This document shows, piece after piece, positions 18,482-25,324 of a stretch of 64,000 nucleotides of DNA (positions within the stretch are counted from its first letter, which is position 1; every line of letters starts with the position of its first letter). The DNA comes from JACMLC01 sp963817025 (GTDB lineage Bacteria > Acidobacteriota > Blastocatellia > Pyrinomonadales > Pyrinomonadaceae). The notes below the pieces were generated by a model. The model saw only the letters and a list, made by a program, of their open reading frames with translations. It was not told the DNA's origin and made no database searches. The DNA lies in the NCBI GenBank assembly GCA_963817025.1, contig CAWFML010000005.1:372001-436000 (forward strand), given 5' to 3'. A program made the translations under genes and the position numbers.

Positions 18482-18856
18482 ATGAGAACCAAAGCAATCT
18501 TAGTTACCATAATTTTAATGTGCAGTTTCGCAGTCCTGGCAGTGTCGGGCAGCGCGTCGAACACGGCTGCGACCAATAAAGCGAGTCTCGCTGCCGGCAA
18601 GACCGTGAGCATCAGCAACTTTCAATTCGCTCCCAAAAGCGTGACCATCAAGGCAGGCTCGACCGTCACATGGGCCAACAAAGAAGGCATGCATACGGTC
18701 ACGGCTGACGACGGCTCTTTTCAATCGCCGAATCTCTCTGCCGGAAAATCCTTCACACACAAGTTTACTAAGGCGGGCACGTATCGCTATTACTGCTCGT
18801 TTCACGGCGGCGCGGGCGGCGCGGATATGTCTGGCATCGTCACTGTGACGAAGTAG
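18482..18856 (+). CDS. Plastocyanin-like cupredoxin
   Basis: 124 aa with a signal peptide (MRTKAILVTIILMCSFAVLA). The mature part has one cupredoxin fold: ISNFQFAPKSVTIKAGSTV, then the copper ligands His in GMHTV and Cys/His/Met in YYCSFHGGAGGADM. The strong ribosome site GGAGAGAAG lies just before the ATG. It is close in sequence to the cupredoxin domain of the gene before it, so the pair arose by duplication or domain fusion. Periplasmic electron transfer is the likely role. Confidence 0.9.
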   Translation: MRTKAILVTIILMCSFAVLAVSGSASNTAATNKASLAAGKTVSISNFQFAPKSVTIKAGSTVTWANKEGMHTVTADDGSFQSPNLSAGKSFTHKFTKAGTYRYYCSFHGGAGGADMSGIVTVTK

Positions 18857-18860
18857 AGAA

Positions 18861-18945
18861 AGCAAGTTTCCCGCAAAGGCGCAAAGACGCAAAGGAAGAC
18901 ATTATGCTTATCTTTGCGTCTTTGCGCCTTTGCGGGAAACTTGCT
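18861..18945. repeat. Hairpin repeat, family A, perfect 34-bp arms
   Basis: Arms 18861-18894 and 18912-18945 are perfect complements over 34 bp with a 17-base loop. The right arm ends exactly at the stop codon (18946-18948) of the minus-strand lipoprotein gene, and the left arm starts four bases after the cupredoxin stop. Confidence 0.95.
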
Positions 18946-19395
18946 TTAAAGCGTCGGATCGCTGGCTGACGCAGATTGAGTCTGGTTGACGTGAACGCCG
19001 CTGTCGTTTGATTCCAGATAGAAATGGCGGCTGCCGGTTGAGCCTGCTGCGACAGCCTGCTGCGGGTTCGCATTGACGGCATAGCTTTGCGGGGACACTT
19101 TCATGGTCAACACATAACCGCCGATAACCGGCTGCTCGCCACGGAATCGCGCATCAAGATTGCCTCCGCTGACGAGCTGCTCAAACGTTCCATACTCTCC
19201 GTTATGCGAAACTGAATAGATGGTCTGCGCCGAAGCGATGCTGCGCAGCGCGCCGATGACTACTGTTTCATTGGCGGCAGATTTGCTGTTGGTAATCTTT
19301 TCCGAATAGTTCTGGCAAGCCGCTGCCGTGATGACGAGCAGCAGCGAAGTCAGGAGAAAGATTTTGCGGCGCGAGGTGTTTATTTGAGCCTTCAT
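18946..19395 (-). CDS. Pilin-like lipoprotein of unknown function
   Basis: 149 aa from ATG 19395. It has a basic start (KAQINTSRRK), a hydrophobic core, then a lipobox ending AAAC, so it is probably a lipoprotein. After that, ALRSIASAQTIYSVSHNGEYG and a G-G-YVL...Y segment look like the C-terminal half of type IV pilin or pseudopilin folds. The usual N-terminal methylation motif is absent. Role unknown. The 88-aa gene ends 35 bases upstream and is probably cotranscribed. Confidence 0.65.
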   Translation of the reverse strand: MKAQINTSRRKIFLLTSLLLVITAAACQNYSEKITNSKSAANETVVIGALRSIASAQTIYSVSHNGEYGTFEQLVSGGNLDARFRGEQPVIGGYVLTMKVSPQSYAVNANPQQAVAAGSTGSRHFYLESNDSGVHVNQTQSASASDPTL

Positions 19396-19430
19396 CTTTT
19401 GAGCCTCATATAACGACATGTTAAAGGAAA

Positions 19431-19697
19431 CTATTGAACCGTTGCGGGCAGCAGCGAGCCTCTGTGGTCGGAGGCTGTGGCCCACCCGTCCGCCAGTTGT
19501 CCGATCATGCCGTGAAAGTGTATGTCCGTTCCAGACAGGATAACCAGCATATCACCGGCATGATAGCGCGGGTCTGCCAGTTCAAAGCGGATGACTGTGG
19601 CCTGTCCGTTCTGTTGCTCGACCGTCTCAAAACTAAAATCATCCACGTCATAAACAATCGTCTGCGAATTGCTTCCAAAATTTTGTGAATCAGGCAT
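19431..19697 (-). CDS. Small protein of unknown function
   Basis: 88 aa, mainly beta-strand in composition, with no signal peptide or membrane helix (MPDSQNFGSNSQTIVYDVDD at the start). AAGGAG lies seven bases before the ATG, a strong ribosome site, which supports a real gene. It precedes the pilin-like lipoprotein gene on the same strand. I do not recognise the family. Confidence 0.65.
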   Translation of the reverse strand: MPDSQNFGSNSQTIVYDVDDFSFETVEQQNGQATVIRFELADPRYHAGDMLVILSGTDIHFHGMIGQLADGWATASDHRGSLLPATVQ

Positions 19698-19736
19698 TAA
19701 CTATCTCCTTAAACATATAAGACCGTTTCAAATCCA

Positions 19737-19842
19737 CTCAACTCTTTGCGCCTTGAGTTTTTCTCTTTTTGCGCCTTTGCGTGAAACGTTCGTGTTTCTC
19801 GCAAAGGCGCAAAGAGTAAGAGAGAAGGCGCAAAGCGTTGAA
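19737..19842. repeat. Hairpin repeat, family A (long form)
   Basis: Outer arms CTCTTTGCGCCTTGAG and AAGGCGCAAAGCGTTGAAG surround inner arms TTGCGCCTTTGCGTGAAACG and TTTCTCGCAAAGGCGCAAAG. This is the same long design as the copy at 387. Confidence 0.8.
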
Positions 19843-19874
19843 GAAGCTGGTTTCTTGAGTTTTGAAATAGCACT

Positions 19875-21098
19875 CTAAGTGTTAGCTTTTCTCTCTGGCA
19901 CAAAGCTCAAAACAATCGGGTCGTGATCCGACAGCGGGCCTTCCGCGTCATCCAGATTGCCGACGACTCCATGCGCGTCGTCTTTGACCGGCGAAATATC
20001 TTTCCCTGCAAACCAGTCGAGCTTGAGCGAGGCGCGGCCTCCGTGTTCCCTGAGCGACCAGTGCAGAAAGCGGAAGCACCACGCGGGAACCCAGTCGGCC
20101 AGATTTTCGTGCACCTCTATGTTCTTCACATCGTAATGCAGCGTGCCCACGCCCATCTCATTCAAATCTCTGTAATTGAAACCGCGCCGTTCCAATTCAC
20201 GGAAGAGGTTTTTCTCGAACCATCGTTCGGGCTTCAGATAGTGATTCCTGAGGACATGGCCGACGCCCATCATGACGCGTCGCCAGAAGCCTGCGATGGT
20301 ATAGACTGCGCGCTTTGAATTATAGCCGGAAGTGTTCCAGTCGCCGCCGATTAAAACCGGAAGTCGCGGGCGCAGAGTGTCCAGATGATTCAACACAAGC
20401 TGCATCTGCCTGTGCCTGTGCTTCTGCGTCGAGTGCGCGTCCAGATGCAAACTGACCGCGCGAATCATGCCGAGCGGATGTTCGACATCTGCTATCACCA
20501 AACGCTGGCAGCCGAGCCGCTTCTCTTTGCCGCGCATCTTGTCTTTGCCGTTCGGCAGCGCGAGCGAGTGCGCGCGGTGCAAAGGATAACGCGCGAACAG
20601 AGCATTGCCGTGAAGCGCCTGCGTGTTCTCGCCCGCGACACGCGCTTCCGCGCCGCTGCCTTTGACCAGAGACAGGTAGCAGGGCGCGAAGGCGTAGTTC
20701 ATCCCCAGAGCTTCTGCAATCTCGCGCGCGACAAAACGGTTTTCGGTGCGCGCCATCCCGTAATCGAGTTCGGTCAGCAGCAGCAGCTCGCTCTCGCACA
20801 ATCGCGGGTGTTCTTTGAGCACGCGAAGAATGCTGTCGAGACGTTTGCCGCGCTCTATGTTCCACGCGGTCGTCTTGATTGAATCGGAGACTTGTGCGGG
20901 GTTCTGTGACAGGGCAAAATTTTCGACGACTAAGCCGTTGAACACTCGCTCGATTTCAGGCCGCAGTTTTTGAGAGAGCGCAGAGGCTTCCCATCTTTTA
21001 ATGGATGAGAACTGTGCTATTTCGGAAAAATATGGCTGGAGGTGGTGATCCAGTGGGGTCGCAGTTTCCCGTTCGGGTAATTCAATCGTCGCGTTCAT
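19875..21098 (-). CDS. Endonuclease/exonuclease/phosphatase (EEP) family protein
   Basis: 407 aa from ATG 21098; a longer form could start at a TTG at 21140. The EEP core is visible in order: TAWNIERGKRLDSIL (the Asn/Glu pair), LLTELDYGMART with the metal-binding Glu, VSLHLDAHS, GGDWNTSG with the Asp-x-Asn, and PLSDHDPIVLSF with the catalytic Ser-Asp-His end motif. This fold cleaves phosphodiester bonds in DNA, RNA, sphingolipids or inositol phosphates; the substrate cannot be told. No signal peptide, so it is probably cytoplasmic. Confidence 0.82.
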   Translation of the reverse strand: MNATIELPERETATPLDHHLQPYFSEIAQFSSIKRWEASALSQKLRPEIERVFNGLVVENFALSQNPAQVSDSIKTTAWNIERGKRLDSILRVLKEHPRLCESELLLLTELDYGMARTENRFVAREIAEALGMNYAFAPCYLSLVKGSGAEARVAGENTQALHGNALFARYPLHRAHSLALPNGKDKMRGKEKRLGCQRLVIADVEHPLGMIRAVSLHLDAHSTQKHRHRQMQLVLNHLDTLRPRLPVLIGGDWNTSGYNSKRAVYTIAGFWRRVMMGVGHVLRNHYLKPERWFEKNLFRELERRGFNYRDLNEMGVGTLHYDVKNIEVHENLADWVPAWCFRFLHWSLREHGGRASLKLDWFAGKDISPVKDDAHGVVGNLDDAEGPLSDHDPIVLSFVPERKANT

Positions 21099-21165
21099 CA
21101 AAACGCTGTGAATCTTACAGGCACAGCCTCGCGCTTTCAACTCTGGAAGTATAAGAGCGAAAGCA

Positions 21166-21288
21166 AAGTTTCCCGCAAAGGCGCTGGTGGCGCAAAGAAG
21201 ACAAGCCGCAAAGATGTTGAGTTATGCTTTATCTTGATTGGCTTCTTTGCGTCTTTCCTTTGCGTCTTTGCGCCTTTTCGGGAGATGT
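21166..21288. repeat. Hairpin repeat, family A (GCTGGTGG variant), imperfect
   Basis: The left part AAGTTTCCCGCAAAGGCG with GCTGGTGGCGCAAAG faces CTTTGCGTCTTTGCGCC and TTTTCGGGAGATG. The arms have diverged, so it looks older than the perfect copies at 13774 and 18861. It lies between the ATP-grasp gene end and the EEP gene start. Confidence 0.75.
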
Positions 21289-21302
21289 TTTTCTTTTAGT
21301 TG

Positions 21303-22529
21303 TCACTCAGCTTTCTCAAGCGGTGGCGCGACGGCGACGAATTCGTCTGCAAAGCGGCGCGCGTAATTTCCCAGTAACTCTTTAACGCGCGCCAGCTCAG
21401 GCGAGCGCACGACAAGCCCGACGTGATGTCGTTTCTTGATGCGATAGACGATCTCCGGGTCTGAATAGGTCGAAGTGTCGGGATATTCCTGTTTTGCCAG
21501 CGAGAGAGCGATGCCGCCATACTCCTGCCGCGCGGGCGGCAGCTCGTATCCGCCCCGATCTCCGGCCATCTCGATTCTGGCCCACTCGCGCCAGATGTTG
21601 ATGCCGCTCGCGGCTTCGAGAGTTTCGGCGATATACGCTCCGCCGACGCGCGCGGCGATTTCGAGAAAGTAGAAACGCCCGTCCTCGCGTCCCTTGATAA
21701 ACTCTGCGTGAGCCGCCCCGCTCCGCAATCCCAGAGCCTCAACCAGCTTGCGATTCAAATCGAGCAGAGCCAGCGCGTCTTCAGAATCATGTTCGAGCGT
21801 GTGTGAGAGAAACACGCCGCCGCCGTGGGCCACATCCATCGGGGGCCGCCCGTAACCGTTGGCTCCGGCGAACATCACCTCGCCGTTTTCGACCAGCGAA
21901 TCCACATGAAAAACATCTCCGGCGACATAGCGTTCGAGCAGATAGTACGGAGACTTCTCGCGCAGCGATTCGCGCCGGTCAAGCTCGTCAATCGCACGCC
22001 AGACCTGTTCCGTGTCCTGCATCTTCTTGATGCCGACGGCGGAAACATCCGCGCGCGGCTTCATGACCCACGGCGGCGGAACGCGCGTCATGTAATCGCG
22101 CAGCTCTTCATAATTGAGCACATGCACAAAATCCGGCACGGGCAATCCGGCCCTGTGGGCCACATCGCGCATCGCCAGCTTGTCGCGGAAGATACGCGCC
22201 TCTGTGCTGGTCATGCCGGGCAGGCGCAGGTGTTCGCGCACCAGTCCGGCTGTGATGACATCGAATTCTTCGAGCGCGACGAGGCGGTCAACCTTGAGCT
22301 GTCGCCCTAGCTGCATGACTGTGTGTATAAAAAGGTCTGGGCCAGCTTCGTTCGGCAGCGGGATGATGTCGTCAAGGCTCTCGCGCGGCCAGTCTTCGTA
22401 GAGAAACTTTTCCTTCGTCACCAGAAGGACGCGGCAGCCCTGCCGCTTGCACTCGCGCATAAACTCTGCGCCCTTGAAATAGCTGGCGAGACAGATGACA
22501 TTCAAAGGCCGCGCTTGCGATTCAGCCAT
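21303..22529 (-). CDS. ATP-grasp domain enzyme
   Basis: 408 aa from ATG 22529, with AAAGAGGAA about ten bases upstream. Order of parts: an N-terminal preATP-grasp Rossmann-like segment (NVICLASYFKGAEFMRECKR), then LALEEFDV, RDKLAMRDVAHRAGLPVPDF, PWVMKPRADVSAVGIKKM (the ATP-binding Lys and loop), YLLERYVAGDVFHVDSLVE and GRFYFLEIAARVGGAY (the metal-binding Glu and Arg). Such enzymes join a carboxylate to an amine using ATP, as in carbamoyl-phosphate or amino-acid ligases. The actual substrate is unknown. Confidence 0.85.
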   Translation of the reverse strand: MAESQARPLNVICLASYFKGAEFMRECKRQGCRVLLVTKEKFLYEDWPRESLDDIIPLPNEAGPDLFIHTVMQLGRQLKVDRLVALEEFDVITAGLVREHLRLPGMTSTEARIFRDKLAMRDVAHRAGLPVPDFVHVLNYEELRDYMTRVPPPWVMKPRADVSAVGIKKMQDTEQVWRAIDELDRRESLREKSPYYLLERYVAGDVFHVDSLVENGEVMFAGANGYGRPPMDVAHGGGVFLSHTLEHDSEDALALLDLNRKLVEALGLRSGAAHAEFIKGREDGRFYFLEIAARVGGAYIAETLEAASGINIWREWARIEMAGDRGGYELPPARQEYGGIALSLAKQEYPDTSTYSDPEIVYRIKKRHHVGLVVRSPELARVKELLGNYARRFADEFVAVAPPLEKAE

Positions 22530-22676
22530 CGGTGTGTTCCTCTTTAAAGAAGGTGCTGCATAGCGAGTCAATCATACATCAAGTCGGCGAAGAAAGAATT
22601 TTATTCAGCCCTTAACGGTTGATGCTTATAATCGCAAGCTGTTATCCGTTAAAAATATGCGAATTAAGAGCAGGAC

Positions 22677-22778
22677 ACCCTTTGCGCTTCTTTGCGAAAA
22701 ACCTTTGCGGTCTTTGCGTTAAAACATTACTTAACCGCAAAGAGCGCAAAGGGTGAAGACGCAAAGAGACGCAAAGGA
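22677..22778. repeat. Hairpin repeat, family A variant (TTAA centre)
   Basis: CTTTGCGGTCTTTGCGTTAA faces TTAACCGCAAAGAGCGCAAAG around a short AT loop. It shares the TTAA centre with copies at 4867 and 36684. The remainder of 22530-22906 shows no gene. Confidence 0.8.
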
Positions 22779-22906
22779 AATATTGTTCCCTGCAAAGCAC
22801 TTTCTACTCTTGATTCGCATAAGGATAGATAAATTTTATGGCCTCAATTAATTGATTAAGCCTGAGCGGGCGGGGCGTAGTCAGACTTTCCGCAGGAACA
22901 TTTATC

Positions 22907-23416
22907 GTGCAACTTTTCTTGATACTACTGCTGCTGGTTGTTCCCTATCTGATACTCACGCTCGCAGGGCGTTGGATAACAGTTCTCAGGATGACTCGTG
23001 CCGCGCGTGCCAGAGTCGGTCTGACGCTGTTCTTTCTTTTCACAGGCATCGGGCATTTCATCTTTACCGATGAGATGTCACAGATGTTGCCGCCTTCGAT
23101 TCCATACCGCGTGGAAATCATTTACCTGACAGGGATACTTGAAATACTCGGAGCTATCGGCGTCTGGATTCCCGGCCTGATGAAGCTGGCGGGCGTCTGT
23201 CTAATAGTGTTGCTGGTAGGCGTCTTTCCCACCAACATCTATGCGGCCATGAAGCGTCTTGATTTCGGCGGCCACGGCTACGGCCCGATCTATTTATTAT
23301 TCAGAGTGCCGTTCCAACTGCTCGTTATCTGGTGGACGTATTTTGCAACCGGGCAGCAATGGTTTAAGAAGCATCGCTATGAAGCTCAGGATGTGAAGAT
23401 AAAGCGTCCTTATTAA
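22907..23416 (+). CDS. DoxX-like membrane protein
   Basis: 169 aa starting at GTG 22907, with AGGAA nine bases upstream. About four membrane helices: QLFLILLLLVVPYLILTLAG, GLTLFFLFTGIGHFIFTDEM, a third around ILEILGAIGVWIPGLM and a fourth near YLLFRVPFQLLVIWW. The pattern FTGIGHF...ILEILGAIG is typical of DoxX-type inner-membrane proteins, whose biochemical role is poorly defined. Its stop codon (23414-23416) lies inside the 6-base target duplication of the following IS element, so the insertion left the reading frame intact. Confidence 0.75.
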   Translation: MQLFLILLLLVVPYLILTLAGRWITVLRMTRAARARVGLTLFFLFTGIGHFIFTDEMSQMLPPSIPYRVEIIYLTGILEILGAIGVWIPGLMKLAGVCLIVLLVGVFPTNIYAAMKRLDFGGHGYGPIYLLFRVPFQLLVIWWTYFATGQQWFKKHRYEAQDVKIKRPY

Positions 23417-23419
23417 CTA

Positions 23420-24414
23420 ACGTGAGTTCGACGTAAGAAAGTGAAGAGAGAACCTAAATTTCGTAAGATGGAGTTCGCCAAAACAACCATCACGACGAAA
23501 GAAGACTCTCTCAATGAACATTTTACCTGTTTTCTGCGACATAGACGACTTTTGCCTGTTCTTTGAACCATTGTGGAGACAACGGCTGCTGACATATCAA
23601 CCGCGTCAGCGCCAGCGCGCCTCGACCTTGTGCCTCTCAGAGACCATGACCATCATTGTGCTCTTCCATACTTCGAGTTATCGCAACTTCAAGAGCTACT
23701 ACACCCAGTATGTGATGAAGCAGCTCTATTGGGCATTCCCGCGCTTGCCCAGCTATAACCGTTTTGTGGAGTTGATGCCCTTGGCGCTGGTTCCCTTGTG
23801 CGGCTATTTACAGAGCCGAAAAGCAGAATGCTCCGGCATCTCCTTCATTGACTCGACTTCCTTGAAAGTCTGCCATAATCGGCGTATTCATTCGCATAAA
23901 GTCTTTGCCGGATGCGCTCGTCGCGGCAAGACCAGTGTGGACTGGTTCTTCGGCTTCAAACTGCATCTGGTCATCAACGACTGCGGCGAGTTGCTTGCTT
24001 TGCGGCTCACGCCCGGCAACACGGATGATCGGCGACCCGTGCCGGAGTTGGTCAAAGGCTTGTTCGGCAAGCTCTTCGGCGACAAGGGCTATATCTCGCA
24101 ACCATTGTTCGAGACTTTGTTTGAGCAGCAGGTGCAACTTGTGACTAGACTACGGACGAAGATGAAGAGCCGACTCATCTCCATGTTCGACAAGATCATG
24201 CTGCGAAAGCGCGCGATTATTGAAAGTGTGACGGATCAACTCAAGAACATCTCGCAGATCGAACACAGCCGCCATCGCAGTGTGGCTAACTTTTTCGTCA
24301 ATCTGGTGGCGGGGCTGATCGCCTACACGTTCAGAGAGAAGAAGCCGTCGCTGAATATTCGTGTCAAAGAGCAGTTGCAGCTTGTGTTCTAGTTTGCTTA
24401 TGTCGAACTCACGT
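23420..24414 (+). mobile_element. Complete IS982-family insertion sequence
   Basis: The element is 995 bp. Terminal inverted repeats ACGTGAGTTCGACGTAAG (23420-23437) and its complement at 24397-24414 differ at one base in 18. It is flanked by a 6-base direct duplication TAACTA (23414-23419 and 24415-24420). It encodes one intact transposase. Length, ends and enzyme fit the IS982 family. Confidence 0.93.
23514..24392 (+). CDS. IS982-type transposase
   Basis: 292 aa, apparently intact. The DDE catalytic core is visible: the first Asp in SFIDSTSLKVCHNRR, the second in LFGDKGYIS, and the Glu in RAIIESVTDQLKN. TPGNTDDRRP and GFKLHLVINDCGELLAL lie between them, as in IS982 enzymes. It would cut and rejoin the ends of the surrounding element. 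The frame fills almost the whole IS, with a 93-base leader. No frameshift is present, so the element could still be active. Confidence 0.93.
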   Translation: MNILPVFCDIDDFCLFFEPLWRQRLLTYQPRQRQRASTLCLSETMTIIVLFHTSSYRNFKSYYTQYVMKQLYWAFPRLPSYNRFVELMPLALVPLCGYLQSRKAECSGISFIDSTSLKVCHNRRIHSHKVFAGCARRGKTSVDWFFGFKLHLVINDCGELLALRLTPGNTDDRRPVPELVKGLFGKLFGDKGYISQPLFETLFEQQVQLVTRLRTKMKSRLISMFDKIMLRKRAIIESVTDQLKNISQIEHSRHRSVANFFVNLVAGLIAYTFREKKPSLNIRVKEQLQLVF

Positions 24415-24458
24415 TAACTAGTAGTATTTCAAGTTCAAGCATAGCGCAGAAAAACCAG

Positions 24459-24545
24459 AAGTTCGCGCAAAGGCGCAAAGGAAGACCGCAAAGGTTTGAA
24501 TGCTGTTCGCTCTTGGCGCACTTTTCTTTGCGCCTTCGCGCGAGG
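24459..24545. repeat. Hairpin repeat, family A, with oriented core
   Basis: AAGTTCGCGCAAAGGCGCAAAG faces CTTTGCGCCTTCGCGCGAG. The loop, GAAGACCGCAAAGGTTTGAA followed by TGCTGTTCGC, is the reverse complement of the loop core of the copy at 47840. Confidence 0.8.
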
Positions 24546-24568
24546 GTTTCATCTTCGGCCTCTGGTTC

Positions 24569-24799
24569 ATGGGCAACTGGGTCGTAGACAGGCCCGCCAA
24601 TTATGTCAAAGACAAGAAACCTTTGGAGACGCCCGAACTGATGCAGCCGGACAAGCGCGGCAGGGAATTGCCTCCTTCACAAACCGCGTATGTCGCGGCC
24701 ACAGGCAGAGGCAGTATCAAGACTGCGGAGATAGTGAAACCGTCAAGCGTCGCTGAGGAAACGACGCGACGACTGACCAACCACTCTGAACCGGATTAG
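24569..24799 (+). pseudogene. Remnant of a protein-coding gene
   Basis: An open frame of 76 aa (MGNWVVDRPANYVKDKKPLE onward, ending TTRRLTNHSEPD) has protein-like composition but no ribosome site before its ATG. Upstream, the same frame dissolves into a family-A hairpin. The likeliest reading is the C-terminal end of a gene whose 5' part was lost when the hairpin and/or the nearby IS arrived. A real small gene is possible. Confidence 0.35.
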
Positions 24800-24819
24800 A
24801 CTTTTTCTCGCCGGCTCGC

Positions 24820-25014
24820 TCATTGCTTATTGGCTTTCTGCATTCCTTCATAATTTCGCAGTCGTCGCTTTGCCACCTTGAAGCTGATGCCCAGACGGTC
24901 TGCGACCTGCTGTAGACGCTCGCGGCGCTCGCCCCTGCATTCCTGAAAGAGCTTGTATACCTCGACCCATGTCTCGATGACTTCGGGTGTGGCCTGACTG
25001 CCGACAGCTTTCAT
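24820..25014 (-). CDS. Small helix-turn-helix-like protein
   Basis: 64 aa: MKAVGSQATPEVIETWVEVY, then a basic helical part LQQVADRLGISFKVAKRRLR that has the spacing of a helix-turn-helix (VADRLGISFKVAKRRL). GAAAGGCGG lies before the ATG. It may bind DNA, perhaps as a small regulator. No target or partner is evident. It points away from the xanthine dehydrogenase cluster. Confidence 0.55.
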   Translation of the reverse strand: MKAVGSQATPEVIETWVEVYKLFQECRGERRERLQQVADRLGISFKVAKRRLRNYEGMQKANKQ

Positions 25015-25084
25015 TTCTGACCGCCTTTCTCGCCGATAACAAGTTTTGTGGATTGTGCTGCCAGCAATGTATCAAACTAAGGTC

Positions 25085-25233
25085 AAAGTAAAAAGGCAAA
25101 AGGTAAAAGTCAGAACAGCATTCAAGCCTGTGCGCCTTATCTCTTAACTTTGCGCCCCCGGCGCGAAACAGCAGCGGTTCACGCAAAGGCGCAAACAAAG
25201 AAAGACTCAAGGCGCAAAGGCTTGAATGCAATC
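25085..25233. repeat. Composite hairpin repeat, family B left arm joined to family A
   Basis: It starts as family B (AAAGTAAAAAGGCAAAAGG then GTCAGAACAGCATTCAAGCC) but continues as family A (CCTTATCTCTTAACTTTGCG ... GGTTCACGCAAAGGCGCAAA ... AAGGCGCAAAGGCTTGAATG). GCATTCAAGCC on the left pairs with GGCTTGAATGC on the right. No family-B right arm is present. Confidence 0.8.
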
Positions 25234-25324
25234 TCAGCTTGAGTTTTCATCCATACCTTCCGGCCCTGACTTCCGCTTTCAACCTCGAAACCTACTCGTC
25301 AATGTGGTATAGCATTATGCTCAT

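Noticed and set aside
24459..24568. 5' extension of the 24569-24799 frame (residues starting MLFALGALFFAPSREG)
   Set aside because: This part is simply the translated right arm of a family-A hairpin, not a protein sequence.
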